Notes: generated by a model from the sequence alone, not told the origin. A stretch of DNA of 64,000 nucleotides from Mesorhizobium sp. CA8 (GCF_020164955.1 NZ_JAIUHG010000008.1:1-64000); one strand, 5' to 3'; shown: positions 26,647 through 35,746, numbered from the stretch's first letter. Made by a program: numbers and translations.

Positions 26647-27354
26647 CTACGGCGTGATCCGCGCCAGCTGTTCGAGATCAGTCTCCTCGCGCAGCGGGTC
26701 CGGCGCCATCACCACCGAGGTGGCGTTTTCGGCATCGTCGACGAAATGGGCAAACACGGTGTGGCCCTTTTCCATGCGCGCCTTGCCTTCGGCGACCAGA
26801 CCCAGCGCCAGCGGGTAGAGCCGGTGCTCGGCCTTCAGCACCCGAGCCGCCAGCATGTCTTCGTTGTCGCCGACCATGACCGGCACGGCGGCCTGCGCGA
26901 TGATCGGGCCGTCATCCATCTCGGGCGTGACAAAATGCACCGAGCAGCCATGGATGCGAACGCCCGCACGGATTGCGCGCGCATGCGTGTCCAGCCCCTT
27001 GAACGCCGGCAGCAGTGCAGGGTGGATGTTGACCATGTGTCCCTGCCATTTCTCGACGAGGCCGCGGCCGAGAATGCGCATATAGCCGGCCAAGGCGACG
27101 ATATCGGCGCCGAAGCTCGTGAGCGCGGCGTCGATCGCGGCGTCATAGGCGTCCTTGCTCGGATGATCGGCGCGCTGGATGAGCTTGGTGGCGATGCCGC
27201 GCGACTGGGCGATGCCGAGGCCGGCCGCGTTGGCGCGGTCGGAAATGACGCCGACGATTTCCGCCGGATAGCTTGGATCGGCGGCGGCCGCGATCAGCGC
27301 CGTCATGTTGGAGCCGCGTCCCGAGATCAGGACGACCGTGCGTTTCCTGCTCAT
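26647..27354 (-). CDS. purN: Phosphoribosylglycinamide formyltransferase PurN, 235 aa
   Basis: This enzyme catalyses 10-formyl-THF-dependent formylation of GAR in purine synthesis. Visible motifs: [10 protein letters not shown] at the N terminus (phosphate site), LAGYMRILG, and the catalytic [20 protein letters not shown] with N, H and the later D ([14 protein letters not shown]). The ATG overlaps the purM stop (ATGA), so the pair is translationally coupled, an order common in alphaproteobacteria. Slightly longer than E. coli PurN (212 aa). Confidence 0.95.
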   Translation of the reverse strand: MSRKRTVVLISGRGSNMTALIAAAADPSYPAEIVGVISDRANAAGLGIAQSRGIATKLIQRADHPSKDAYDAAIDAALTSFGADIVALAGYMRILGRGLVEKWQGHMVNIHPALLPAFKGLDTHARAIRAGVRIHGCSVHFVTPEMDDGPIIAQAAVPVMVGDNEDMLAARVLKAEHRLYPLALGLVAEGKARMEKGHTVFAHFVDDAENATSVVMAPDPLREETDLEQLARITP

Positions 27355-28454
27355 AGGCCGATCGAGCCCCTGTAGATGACGCCGGCGTCGCGGCGCGGCA
27401 CGATGCGGCCGATCGGCGTCACCGTCTCGCCGGCCTCCTGCAGCACCGCCGCGACCTGCGCCGCCTGGCCGGAGGCGACGGCGAGGATCATGCCGATGCC
27501 GCAGTTGAAGGTGCGCATCATCTCTTCCGGCGCGACCCCGCCGGTCTTGGCCAGCCACGAGAACACTGGCGGCACGTCGATCGCCTCGAGGTCGAGCTCG
27601 GCCGAAAAATCCTTGGGCAAAACGCGCGGGATATTTTCCGGGAAACCGCCGCCGGTGATGTGGGCGAGCGCCTTGATGCCATGCGTGTTGCGGATCGCCT
27701 TGAGGATCGACTTCACATAGATGCGCGTCGGCTCGAGCAGCGCCTCGGCGAGGCTGAGCTCTTCGTTGAACGGCGCTGGATCGCTCCAGCCGAGGCCGCT
27801 CGCGGCGACGATCCGGCGCACCAGCGAAAAGCCGTTGGAATGCAGGCCGGACGAAGTAAGGCCGAGCAGCACGTCGCCTTCGACGATGTCGTCGGTCGGC
27901 AGCAGTTGCCCGCGCTCGGCCGCACCTACCGCGAAGCCCGCAAGGTCATAATCCTTGTCGTTATACATGCCAGGCATTTCGGCGGTCTCGCCGCCGATCA
28001 GCGCGCAGCCGGCCTGCCGGCAGCCCTGCGCGATGCCCCCGACGATCGATGCGCCCTGCTCGGGGTCGAGCTTACCTGTGGCGAAATAGTCGAGGAAGAA
28101 CAAAGGCTCCGCGCCCTGCACGACGATGTCGTTGACGCACATGGCGACGAGGTCGATCCCGATCGTGTCGTGCTTGCCGGCATCGATGGCGATCTTGAGC
28201 TTGGTGCCGACGCCGTCATTGGCGGCGACCAGCACCGGATCGGTGAAGCCGGCGGCCTTGAGATCGAACAGTCCGCCGAAGCCGCCGATCTCGCCATCGG
28301 CGCCCGGCCGGCGCGTGGCGCGCACCAGCGGCTTGATCTTCTCGACCATCAGATTGCCGGCATCGATGTCGACGCCAGCCTCGGCATAGGTGAGCCCGTT
28401 CTTGCGCTTGGCCTTTTCGCCCTTGCTCATCGTCGGCTCGTCCCTGTTTGTCAT
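27351..28454 (-). CDS. purM: Phosphoribosylformylglycinamidine cyclo-ligase PurM, 367 aa
   Basis: AIR synthetase of purine synthesis. The core [20 protein letters not shown]...[33 protein letters not shown] and [11 protein letters not shown] match the family closely. Two starts are possible: ATG 28454 ([12 protein letters not shown]) or ATG 28430 ([12 protein letters not shown], 359 aa); neither has a strong ribosome site. It is upstream of purN with an ATGA overlap. A repeat-rich spacer of about 360 bp separates it from the divergent phosphatidyltransferase gene. Confidence 0.95.
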   Translation of the reverse strand: MTNRDEPTMSKGEKAKRKNGLTYAEAGVDIDAGNLMVEKIKPLVRATRRPGADGEIGGFGGLFDLKAAGFTDPVLVAANDGVGTKLKIAIDAGKHDTIGIDLVAMCVNDIVVQGAEPLFFLDYFATGKLDPEQGASIVGGIAQGCRQAGCALIGGETAEMPGMYNDKDYDLAGFAVGAAERGQLLPTDDIVEGDVLLGLTSSGLHSNGFSLVRRIVAASGLGWSDPAPFNEELSLAEALLEPTRIYVKSILKAIRNTHGIKALAHITGGGFPENIPRVLPKDFSAELDLEAIDVPPVFSWLAKTGGVAPEEMMRTFNCGIGMILAVASGQAAQVAAVLQEAGETVTPIGRIVPRRDAGVIYRGSIGL

Positions 28455-28538
28455 TGCGGGCTCTTCGCATGAATGGTTTCGGGGAGCAAGGATGTCGTTG
28501 CGACTGACAAAATCGTGGAAAGTGGGCACCGACATAGG

Positions 28539-28762
28539 CGATTGGCGAAGGCCGAGATGGCGGCCAATCTCGCCCCTTGCGGGGAGATGTCCGGCAGCAC
28601 AGAGGGGGGTGTGAAGGAATACCAGCATCGATAATGGTTCTGCCGGCACGGCGAAAGAAAAACTCCGAGATGCCGACGGACAGCACCCCCTCTGCCTTGC
28701 CAGGCATCTCCCCCGCAAGGGGGGAGATCGGCGGCTTCACGCCGCTTCTCCCTTGCCCAATT
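28539..28762. repeat. Dispersed palindromic intergenic repeat, copy C (two inverted copies)
   Basis: One copy (28539-28616) contains CGCCCCTTGCGGGGAGATGT then GCACAGAGGGGGGTG. The other (28679-28762) is its approximate reverse complement, with CACCCCCTCTGCCTTGCCAG then CTCCCCCGCAAGGGGGGAGA. About 60 bp separate them. It fills the intergenic space between purM and the pgsA-like gene. Confidence 0.75.
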
Positions 28763-28811
28763 TACGTATCTCCATCATTTATTCTCAAACAAAATCACGA
28801 CGGGACCTCAC

Positions 28812-29444
28812 GTGACCCTTCCCAACATGATTACGATCATGCGGCTGCTGCTGGTGCCGGCCGTGGTGTTGGCCATGCTGCAGTGGCTTTGGGGTTGGGC
28901 CTTCGCCGGATTCCTCGTCGCCGGCATTTCCGATGGTGTCGATGGCTTTATCGCGCGTCGCTGGAACCAATCGTCCCGCCTCGGCGCCTATCTCGATGCG
29001 GTCGCCGACAAGCTCCTGCTGGTCTCGGTCTTCGTCGTCATGGGCTTTGCCGGCGAGCTGCCGCTCTGGCTGGTGGTAACCATGGTCTCGCGCGACGGGC
29101 TGATCGTTTGCGCCGTGCTCTTGTCCAGCGTGATGAGCCATCCGATCGAGGTGAAGCCGCTCCTCGTTTCAAAGATCAACACCGCGGCGCAGATCGTGCT
29201 GGCGTCGCTTGTGCTGGGCGAACTCGCCTTTTCGGTGCAGCTGGGCCCGCTGCGGACCGCGCTCATATTGCTGACCGGGGTCTTGACCGTGGCTTCGGCC
29301 GCAGCCTATCTCGTGGCTTGGCTAAGGCATATGAGCGGCTATGGCGAAGGCTCCCGGACGAGCAACTCCCCAACCGACAACATCAAGTCGGGCGACATCA
29401 AGTCGGGCATCGGCAAGTCGGGCGGCTCCAGCACGGACGCCTGA
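28812..29444 (+). CDS. CDP-alcohol phosphatidyltransferase family protein (PgsA-like), 210 aa
   Basis: GTG 28812 is the start. About five membrane segments, with the CDP-alcohol phosphotransferase signature DGFIARRWNQSSRLGAYLDAVADK (DG-x2-AR...G-x3-D-x3-D) intact. It probably makes phosphatidylglycerophosphate or a related phospholipid in the inner membrane. The last 30 residues are a low-complexity Ser/Gly/Lys tail (DIKSGIGKSGGSS) encoded by a short DNA repeat and overlapping the next reading frame. Confidence 0.87.
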   Translation: MTLPNMITIMRLLLVPAVVLAMLQWLWGWAFAGFLVAGISDGVDGFIARRWNQSSRLGAYLDAVADKLLLVSVFVVMGFAGELPLWLVVTMVSRDGLIVCAVLLSSVMSHPIEVKPLLVSKINTAAQIVLASLVLGELAFSVQLGPLRTALILLTGVLTVASAAAYLVAWLRHMSGYGEGSRTSNSPTDNIKSGDIKSGIGKSGGSSTDA

Positions 29445-30603
29445 CAATGACGGCGCGGTGATCGTCGCTGACGACGGCTCGGGCGGGCTTCGCCGCCAGG
29501 TCTTCTTCTGGCTGGTGACCGCGGTCCTGCTGGCGCTGTTCCTCTATATCTTCTCAGGCATCCTCCTGCCGTTCGTGGCCGGCATGGTGCTCGCCTATTT
29601 CCTCGACCCGGTCGCCGACTGGCTGCAGCGGCTAGGCCTGTCGCGCCTGATGGCGACGGTGGTGATCCTGATCGCCTTCATCGTAGTCGTGGTGCTGGCC
29701 TTCGTCATCCTGGTGCCGGTGCTGGCCACGCAAATGGCCGATTTCGCCCGCAAGCTGCCGGAATATCTCACCCGCCTGCAATCGCTCATCACCAGCTTCG
29801 ACCCGAAATGGCTGGAGCAGCGTTTTGGCGTCAACGCCGCAGGCTTGCGCGAGGGGCTGAATTCGCTGCTCACCACCGGCTTCGGGCTGCTTACCACCGT
29901 CTTCACCTCGATCTGGAGCTCGGGCGTGGCGCTGGTTTCGGTGGTCAGCCTGTTCGTCGTTACCCCGGTCGTCGCCTTCTACATGCTGCTCGACTGGGAC
30001 CGCATGGTGGCCGTTGTCGACAGCTGGGTGCCGCGCGACTATGTCGAGACGGTCAGAACGCTCGCTCGCGAGATCAACACCGCCACCGCCGGCTTCGTGC
30101 GCGGGCAGGGCACGCTCTGCCTGGTGCTCGGCGCCATGTATGCCACGGGACTGACGCTGACCGGCTTGAACTTCGCCATCCTCATCGGCTTCTTCGCCGG
30201 GCTGATCTCCTTCATCCCCTATGTCGGCTCGCTGACCGGGCTGGTACTCGCCGTCGGCGTAGCCTTCGTACAGTTCTGGCCGGACTGGACGATGGTCTTG
30301 CTTGTGGCCTGCGTGTTTTTCGTCGGCCAGTTCATCGAGGGCAACATCCTGCAGCCCCGGCTGGTCGGAAAGAGCGTCGGCCTGCACCCGGTATGGCTGA
30401 TGTTCGCGCTGTTTGCCTTCGGCGCGCTGTTCGGTTTCGTCGGCCTTTTGATTGCCGTGCCGGCCTCGGCGGCGATTGCCGTGCTGGTGCGCTTCGCCAT
30501 CGGCCGCTATCTCGAATCGCCGCTCTATAAGGGCAACGGCACTCAGCCCGCGCCGCCATTGCCGGCCGATCGCCGTGGCGGCCACCGCTCGTCTCGGGGC
30601 TGA
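29341..30603 (+). CDS. AI-2E / PerM family membrane protein, 420 aa (start uncertain)
   Basis: The polytopic AI-2E transporter-family core runs from about residue 52, with LPFVAGMVLAYFLDPVADWLQRLG near the N terminus and FIPYVGSLTGLVLA and FIEGNILQPRLVGKSVGLHPVW in the C-terminal half. Members export autoinducer-2, Na+/H+ or are permeases of unknown substrate. ATG 29341 overlaps the upstream gene by 104 bp and gives a Ser/Arg/Thr-rich leader; GTG 29458 would start just before the hydrophobic core, with a 14-bp gap. Either start is possible. Confidence 0.87.
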   Translation: MAKAPGRATPQPTTSSRATSSRASASRAAPARTPDNDGAVIVADDGSGGLRRQVFFWLVTAVLLALFLYIFSGILLPFVAGMVLAYFLDPVADWLQRLGLSRLMATVVILIAFIVVVVLAFVILVPVLATQMADFARKLPEYLTRLQSLITSFDPKWLEQRFGVNAAGLREGLNSLLTTGFGLLTTVFTSIWSSGVALVSVVSLFVVTPVVAFYMLLDWDRMVAVVDSWVPRDYVETVRTLAREINTATAGFVRGQGTLCLVLGAMYATGLTLTGLNFAILIGFFAGLISFIPYVGSLTGLVLAVGVAFVQFWPDWTMVLLVACVFFVGQFIEGNILQPRLVGKSVGLHPVWLMFALFAFGALFGFVGLLIAVPASAAIAVLVRFAIGRYLESPLYKGNGTQPAPPLPADRRGGHRSSRG

Positions 30604-30604
30604 A

Positions 30605-31309
30605 ATGGCTGCCCAGCCAGCAGATACACCGCGCCAGCTGCCGCTCGATCTCGGCCACGGCACCGGCTATTCGCGCGACGAGCTCGTCGTCTCGGGCACC
30701 AATGCGCAAGCGGCATCGCTGATCGACCGCTGGCCGGACTGGCCGTCGCCGGTGGTCGTGCTGGCCGGGCCGCCCGGCTCCGGTAAGACGCATCTCGCCC
30801 GCATCTGGCAGGATAGGGCGCACGCCGTCATCGTTGATCCCGGTCGGATCGGCGAGCACATTGCCGGTCTCGGCAGCAGGCCGGTGCTCGTCGATGACAT
30901 CGACAAGGCGGCGATCGACGAGCCGGGCCTGTTCCACCTGATCAACGCCGTGCGCGGCGCGGGCTCGACGCTGCTGCTCACCGCGCGGCGTTTCCCTTCG
31001 GCTTGGCGCGTCGCGCTGCCGGATCTCGTTTCGCGATTGAAGGCGGCGGCGACGATCGAGATCCACGAGCCCGACGACCTGCTGCTCGCCGGCGTGCTCA
31101 CAAAGCTCTTCGCAGACCGGCAGGTAGAGGTCGAGCCGCATGTGGTGCAATATCTGGTGCGCCGCATCGAGCGCTCGCTCGGCACCGCCATGCGCGTCGT
31201 CGAACGCCTCGACCGCGCCGCGCTCGAACGCAAGACGCCGATCACCCGCGCTTTGGCCGCCGAGACCGTCAGCGCCATGGACGAAGGGCAGGGCGAGTTC
31301 GATATTTGA
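30605..31309 (+). CDS. hdaA: HdaA, DnaA-related regulator of replication initiation, 234 aa
   Basis: The N-terminal RQLPLDL is the beta-clamp-binding motif of Hda proteins. An AAA+ module follows with Walker A GPPGSGKTHLAR and a Walker B-like VLVDDIDKA. There is no DnaA DNA-binding domain, which fits Hda (about 230 aa). Bound to the sliding clamp it stimulates DnaA-ATP hydrolysis. The ATG is one base after the upstream stop, so it is in an operon with the AI-2E-family gene, an arrangement I recall as usual in alphaproteobacteria. Confidence 0.9.
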   Translation: MAAQPADTPRQLPLDLGHGTGYSRDELVVSGTNAQAASLIDRWPDWPSPVVVLAGPPGSGKTHLARIWQDRAHAVIVDPGRIGEHIAGLGSRPVLVDDIDKAAIDEPGLFHLINAVRGAGSTLLLTARRFPSAWRVALPDLVSRLKAAATIEIHEPDDLLLAGVLTKLFADRQVEVEPHVVQYLVRRIERSLGTAMRVVERLDRAALERKTPITRALAAETVSAMDEGQGEFDI

Positions 31310-31381
31310 GGCTGAACTGCCTGCGCGTGACAATCAGGGTCCACTATGCTATGTGATAGCAACGAGATCGAATCGATATCA

Positions 31382-31636
31382 ATGACAGCGGTCACGATCA
31401 GAAATCTTCCGGAAGAGACACATCGCGCCCTGCGCGTGCGCGCGGCCATCAACGGCCGCAGCACGGAAGCGGAAATCCGCGCCATCCTTGAGGATGCCGT
31501 CCGGCCGGAGGGCCGTGTCAAACTGGGCTCCTTGCTTGCAAGCATCGCTCGCCGGGCCGGTGTGAAAGACGAGGATGTCGATGCTCTGGAGCAAGCCTTG
31601 GACAAAAGCCCTGCCGAGCCCCTGAAATTCGAATGA
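31382..31636 (+). CDS. FitA-like ribbon-helix-helix antitoxin, 84 aa
   Basis: The start is ATG 31382. The N terminus TAVTIRNLPEETHRALRVRA followed by GRSTEAEIRAILEDAV is the Arc/FitA ribbon-helix-helix DNA-binding domain. The acidic C-terminal tail (DVDALEQALDKSPAEP) would wrap the PIN toxin. The stop overlaps the toxin start (ATGA). It should repress its own promoter; AT-rich sequence including GATCGAATCGATATC lies directly upstream. Confidence 0.88.
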   Translation: MTAVTIRNLPEETHRALRVRAAINGRSTEAEIRAILEDAVRPEGRVKLGSLLASIARRAGVKDEDVDALEQALDKSPAEPLKFE

Positions 31637-32055
31637 TCCTCCTGGACACCAATGTTGTGTCGGAGGTGATGAGGGCAGAGCCGCATCCCACAGTCTTGGC
31701 TTGGCTGGATGCTCAGGCCGCCGAAACACTCTACCTTTCCAGCATCACGCTTGCGGAAGTGCTGTTCGGGATTGAGGCCATGGCAGCAAGCCGCCGCAAG
31801 AACGCGCTGGCCGAAACGTTTGCCGGGATTTGTGCAATCTTCGATCAACGTATCCTGGTCTTCGACGCCGAGGCGGCACGTCGCTATGCCGGTCTTGCTG
31901 TAAAGGCCAGAACGGCCGGAAAGGGATTTCCCGTGCCTGTCGGGTATATCGCAGCCATCGCCGCCGCGAAGGGCTTCCAGGCCGCGTCACGCGACATCGC
32001 GCCGTTTCAGGCGGCCGGGGTGCCGGTTATCAATCCGTGGGAGCATGCGGCGTAG
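31633..32055 (+). CDS. FitB/VapC-like PIN-domain toxin, 140 aa, catalytic Asp replaced
   Basis: PIN ribonuclease fold: LLDTNVVSEV (D5), LAEVLFGIE (E42) and ASRDIAPF (D121), ending in the family tail VINPWEHAA. The third acidic position, normally Asp before GYIAAIA or its equivalent, is Val103 (codon GTC 31939-31941; GAC would be Asp). The fold is complete, so this is not a truncated gene, but metal binding and RNase activity may be lost. It follows its antitoxin with an ATGA overlap. Confidence 0.88.
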   Translation: MILLDTNVVSEVMRAEPHPTVLAWLDAQAAETLYLSSITLAEVLFGIEAMAASRRKNALAETFAGICAIFDQRILVFDAEAARRYAGLAVKARTAGKGFPVPVGYIAAIAAAKGFQAASRDIAPFQAAGVPVINPWEHAA

Positions 32056-32442
32056 CCGTCCCGTTTCGGAACAATCTTTCAGGCATCACTTTTGCAACGC
32101 AGCCGTCGCCGGTTGATCCCGGTCCCGATCGCGTTCCAGATCGGGTTGTAGGCTCGCCGGGCTCGAGGTGTTGGGGTTCTCGCCCGGCGGGTTTACCGTT
32201 CCTCCGAACTGCGGCGTTGAATGGCTCGTCCCGCTTGCCGTGAGCCTGTCCCGCATCGAGCAGCAAGCTGCCGCCACTTATGGCGAGGCCGCATTGACGT
32301 GCGTCGTTGATGAGAGGAGGACCGCAGATCGCGGAGCCCCCATGTCAGCCGCTGCCTGGAAAGTGTTGGCGTCTCAATTGTCCCTGTCCTTCCGGCTGTA
32401 ATGCAGGAAAGGCGAGACCGATTTGGTCGAGGAAGGAAGCGA
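32056..32442. other. Intergenic, no gene recognised
   Basis: 387 bp between the toxin gene and tRNA-Pro. Short open frames exist on both strands but none has a ribosome site plus recognisable protein. The sequence is GC-rich throughout, with no strong hairpin plus T-run. Confidence 0.35.
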
Positions 32443-32519
32443 TGGTCGGAGTGGCGTGATTCGAACACGCGACCCCCTGATCCCAAATCAGGTGCGCTAC
32501 CAGGCTGCGCTACACTCCG
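32443..32519 (-). tRNA. tRNA-Pro (anticodon TGG)
   Basis: Read on the minus strand it starts CGGAGTGTAGCGCAGCCTGG and has the anticodon arm CCTGATTTGGGATCAGG with TGG in the loop. The T-arm is GCGTGTTCGAATCACGC. The acceptor stem CGGAGTG/CACTCCG closes perfectly, and the genomic CCA is at 32443-32445. Confidence 0.97.
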
Positions 32520-32734
32520 ACGTCCCGCGGCGTATAGGGGGCGGGCGCCCGGAAGGCAACACAAAAACGGCAGGCCCGACCTGGATCGATGCCGCAGTGT
32601 TGAAGAGCGCCAGCCCTCGGTTCGCCTACGGTGCCCGGATCGCTACCGTGACCTGCAAGGCGTGGCTGCAAGCGGCGTTTGAAAGCCTTGCCGCCTGCGC
32701 CGATGCCTTCGCGGCCTTCATGCAGAAATGCCGA

Positions 32735-33940
32735 TCAGCTCTGGCGCTGCTGGCCGGCGATCTTCTTGGCGATCGCGGTGCCCTGGATTCTCGCATTGGC
32801 AAAGCAGCCGCGAATGCTCGGGCGCATGCCGGTGAACCAGAGTCCGGGCAGCTTCGGATCGTTCGCGGCGCCATTGAACAGCGGCACGCCCTTGGCGTCG
32901 AGCACGCCGAGTCGGCCCAGCATCGTCTCCAGCCCGGTACGGTAGCCGGTGGCGGCAATGACGATGTCGGGCGCGATCGTCTGGCCACCGTCCAGTACGA
33001 CGCCGTCGCGCCTGAATTCGCGCAGTTGCGGCACCACGATGATGCGCCCTGCCTTGATGGCCTCGACCGCGCCGTCGTCGGCGGCGATCGCCGTATAGTC
33101 GGAGCCGAGCCGGCTGGCGCCGCCCGCCGGGGCAGGCGGCAGGCCGTATTTCGTCAGATCGCCGAACACCAGGCGCTGCGTTGCCGCCATCACCGCGTCC
33201 GCGAGCCTTGTGGGCAGGCTGGCCATGAGCGGCGATATGCGATGCACGGCGATCTTGCCGATGCGCTTGGGCAGCAGCGAAGGTCCGTTGCGTGCCGCAA
33301 GCCACATCAGACCCGTCTCGACGCGGGAAAGATGGTTGAGCGTGTCGAAGCCGGAATTGCCGGCGCCGACCACCAGCACTTTCTTGCCGGCATAGTCGCT
33401 CGCCTTGCCGAACTCGGCCGAGTGGATGACCGACCCCGAAAAATCCTCCATGCCCTTCCAGGCCGGAATGAAGGGTTGCCGGTCGCGTCCGGTGGCGATC
33501 ACCACATGCCGTGCCGCCTTCAGCCCCGCGCTTGTCCGCAGCAGCCAGTGGTCGCCATGGAATTCGATTTCGTCGACCTTGACGTCGAAGGCGATCGGCA
33601 GCCGGTGCGTTTCGGCGAAATCGTTGAGATGACGGATGACGGCGCTGCGATGCGGAAAAGCCGGCGTCCCTGCCGGAAAGGAAACGCCGGGCAATGAGGA
33701 GAGGTCACGATGCGTGTTGAGGTGCAGATTATCGTGACGGCGATGCCAGGGCTCGGCCAGCCGCCGCTCGCGTTCCAGGATTTGCACCGTCACGCCGGCC
33801 CTGGCCAGCGCATGCGCGGCGGCAAGCCCTGCGGCGCCCGCGCCGATGACAATCGCTCCGTCCAATATCGCTGGCTCGCCGACCCCCGACGGCAAGACTT
33901 TCGCTTCCGCGCCCATTTGTGTCTTTATCGCCGTCATCAT
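32735..33940 (-). CDS. Flavin-containing monooxygenase-type NAD(P)-binding protein, 401 aa
   Basis: Two Rossmann motifs: FAD-binding VIGAGAAGLAAAHALARAG near the N terminus and NADPH-binding VLVVGAGNSGFD in the middle. The FMO/BVMO-type fingerprint FSGSVIHSAEF lies between them. The family also includes CzcO-like and YUCCA-like proteins, and the substrate is unknown. Start: ATG 33940 or 33937 (tandem ATGs) just after AAAGG; a further ATG at 33973 would add 11 residues. Transcribed from the same strand as the FMN-reductase fusion upstream. Confidence 0.88.
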   Translation of the reverse strand: MMTAIKTQMGAEAKVLPSGVGEPAILDGAIVIGAGAAGLAAAHALARAGVTVQILERERRLAEPWHRRHDNLHLNTHRDLSSLPGVSFPAGTPAFPHRSAVIRHLNDFAETHRLPIAFDVKVDEIEFHGDHWLLRTSAGLKAARHVVIATGRDRQPFIPAWKGMEDFSGSVIHSAEFGKASDYAGKKVLVVGAGNSGFDTLNHLSRVETGLMWLAARNGPSLLPKRIGKIAVHRISPLMASLPTRLADAVMAATQRLVFGDLTKYGLPPAPAGGASRLGSDYTAIAADDGAVEAIKAGRIIVVPQLREFRRDGVVLDGGQTIAPDIVIAATGYRTGLETMLGRLGVLDAKGVPLFNGAANDPKLPGLWFTGMRPSIRGCFANARIQGTAIAKKIAGQQRQS

Positions 33941-34053
33941 GCCTTTCAAGTGGCATGATCCTGTATCTGACATATGCCGCCCACCCGCCAAAAGGAATAG
34001 GTGGCTGTTGCAAAAACCTCCGGCATTGTGTCGCGGATTGGTACGAGCGCCGG

Positions 34054-35022
34054 CTAATGAACCGGGTCGGCGTGGCGATGCACCAGCTTGAACCCGCCGT
34101 CCTCCAATCGGAACACTTCCGTCACCCGCAAGGTCATCTCGGTCGCCTCGCCGTTCCTGCCCATGCGCGTCTTGGCATGCTGCAAGCCGGTCCAGAAGGC
34201 CAGATCGCCGCTTGCCGCAGCCTGCAGCACCTCGAGGTCGGTGCTGCCGCCCTTTTGGAAGCTCGCCGCGTCGCGTTCGTAGCGGCCCGCAATCGCCTCG
34301 GCGCCTTCGAGATGATCGCCGCGCGGCGAAAAGAACGTCGCCGGCCCGGCATGGGTGACGATCGCCTTCAGCGACGTGGGATCGCCGTTGACATAATCCT
34401 CAGCGATCTTCTCGCGCTGCTTCATGAAGGCATCGAAGGACGAGCCGCCGGGATGCACCCTCCTGACCCAGCTTTCCAGGCCGGCCATGAAATTCTCGAG
34501 GAAGGCTGCGGTATCGGCATTGGTAACGGCCCCCTTATCGTCGAGCAGCTCCGCGACATTGCCGATATAGGCCTCCGGCTGCTGCATCACCGGCATGTCG
34601 AGGAAGACGAAGGTCTGCCTGAGCGCCTGGTTGGAGCCGAAGGCGCCGATCTTGCTGGGGCTGACGCTGACGACCCCGGCGGGCAGGCCCTTGAACACGC
34701 TCTTGCCGGACGGACGCGAGCCGACATCGAGCGCATTCTTCAGGCAGCCCGGGATTGAGCGGTTATATTCCGGGGTGACGAACAGCACCGCGTCGCATTC
34801 TTTTATCGCCGCGCGGAAGGCCGACCATGCCGCCGGCGGGCTGTCGCCGTCCAGATCCTCGTTATAAAGCGGCAACTCGCCGATCTCGACGAAACGGCAG
34901 CGCACCGAATCCGGCGCGCGGGCGGCCAGCGCCTTGGCGATCTTGCGGCTGAAGGACTGGGCGCGCAGGCTGCCGACAAGCACGGCGAGCTGGAGGACGG
35001 CGTGTTCGGTTGCATCGGTCAT
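34054..35022 (-). CDS. NADPH-dependent FMN reductase fused to a SnoaL/NTF2-like domain, 322 aa
   Basis: Residues 1-185 are a flavodoxin-fold NADPH:FMN reductase: VGSLRAQSFSRKIAKAL at the phosphate loop and FVTPEYNRSIPGCLKNALD. Residues about 195-322 form an alpha+beta SnoaL/DUF4440-like domain (REKIAEDYVNGDPTSLKAIV...FFSPRGDHLEGAEAIAGRYERD...VFRLEDGGFKLVHRHADPV). The chain is continuous, with no sign of frameshift. NADPH:FMN reductases of this group are usually stand-alone at about 180 aa. It may couple flavin or quinone reduction to binding of a hydrophobic ligand; that role is inference. ATG 35022. Confidence 0.88.
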   Translation of the reverse strand: MTDATEHAVLQLAVLVGSLRAQSFSRKIAKALAARAPDSVRCRFVEIGELPLYNEDLDGDSPPAAWSAFRAAIKECDAVLFVTPEYNRSIPGCLKNALDVGSRPSGKSVFKGLPAGVVSVSPSKIGAFGSNQALRQTFVFLDMPVMQQPEAYIGNVAELLDDKGAVTNADTAAFLENFMAGLESWVRRVHPGGSSFDAFMKQREKIAEDYVNGDPTSLKAIVTHAGPATFFSPRGDHLEGAEAIAGRYERDAASFQKGGSTDLEVLQAAASGDLAFWTGLQHAKTRMGRNGEATEMTLRVTEVFRLEDGGFKLVHRHADPVH

Positions 35023-35270
35023 GGCGAAACGTCCGTTTTGCTGATGGCTTACAGGGAAGGCCGGCACGGCGCGGCCTGCCCGACGTTTCGATAATGTCGG
35101 CAGCGCAGCGAGGTTCCCTGCGCCATAGCGTGCGCCGGGCCGCTGCGGCCTTGCCGCAGCGGTCATTGCACAGTAATGACGGATTGGCGCGAGGTTCAGG
35201 CTCCCGATGGGATCCTGGAAATAGCGCGCTGAACAACGGTGCCCGGTCCCCGGGCGGCAACGAGGTGGTC

Positions 35271-35576
35271 ATGTCCGCGCGCATTTTCAGTCCAGCCAAA
35301 ACCGCGATGCAGTCCGGCAAGGCCAAGACCGGACATTGGGTGCTCGAATTCGAGCCCGCCCAGCGCAAGAAGATCGACCCGCTGATGGGCTACACCTCCT
35401 CGGGCGACATGCTGAGCCAGGTGAAGCTCACCTTCGATACGAAGGAAGAGGCGATCGCCTATGCCGAGAAGGAAAAGATCGCCTACCGGGTTGAAGAGCC
35501 CAAGGAAGCTAAGCGCCGGCAGATTTCCTATTCGGACAATTTCCGCTATGACCGCAGGACGCCCTGGACGCACTGA
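35271..35576 (+). CDS. NDUFS4-like complex I accessory protein, 101 aa
   Basis: This is the ETC complex I subunit conserved region (NDUFS4/AQDQ family). Visible: SARIFSPAKTAMQSGKAKTG, WVLEFEPAQRKKIDPLMGYT, MLSQVKLTFDTKEEAIAYAEK and the C-terminal YSDNFRYDRRTPWTH. Alphaproteobacterial complex I carries this supernumerary subunit, which helps stabilise the NADH-oxidising module. It is a single gene just upstream of tRNA-Arg. The length is the family norm. Confidence 0.92.
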   Translation: MSARIFSPAKTAMQSGKAKTGHWVLEFEPAQRKKIDPLMGYTSSGDMLSQVKLTFDTKEEAIAYAEKEKIAYRVEEPKEAKRRQISYSDNFRYDRRTPWTH

Positions 35577-35631
35577 TTTTCGAGTCTTTCGTCGCGCGGC
35601 ATGATAGACCAGCCGGCCTAGCCCGGCCGAC

Positions 35632-35708
35632 GGTCCCGTAGCTCAGCTGGATAGAGCACCGGCCTTCTAAGCCGATGGTCGCAGGTTCGAATCCTGCCGG
35701 GATCGCCA
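35632..35708 (+). tRNA. tRNA-Arg (anticodon TCT)
   Basis: GGTCCCG/CGGGATC acceptor stem with one G-U, D-arm GCTCAGCTGGATAGAGC, anticodon loop CTTCTAA (TCT), T-arm GCAGGTTCGAATCCTGC, then G and encoded CCA at 35706-35708. Complete gene. Its 5' half is repeated at 36423. Confidence 0.97.
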
Positions 35709-35746
35709 ATCTTTGGCATTCTTGTCGATGGTAATGTACGCGTTCT

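Noticed and set aside
32056..32442. Several short frames between the PIN toxin and tRNA-Pro
   Set aside because: No ribosome sites, no domain, and mutually overlapping; treated as non-coding.
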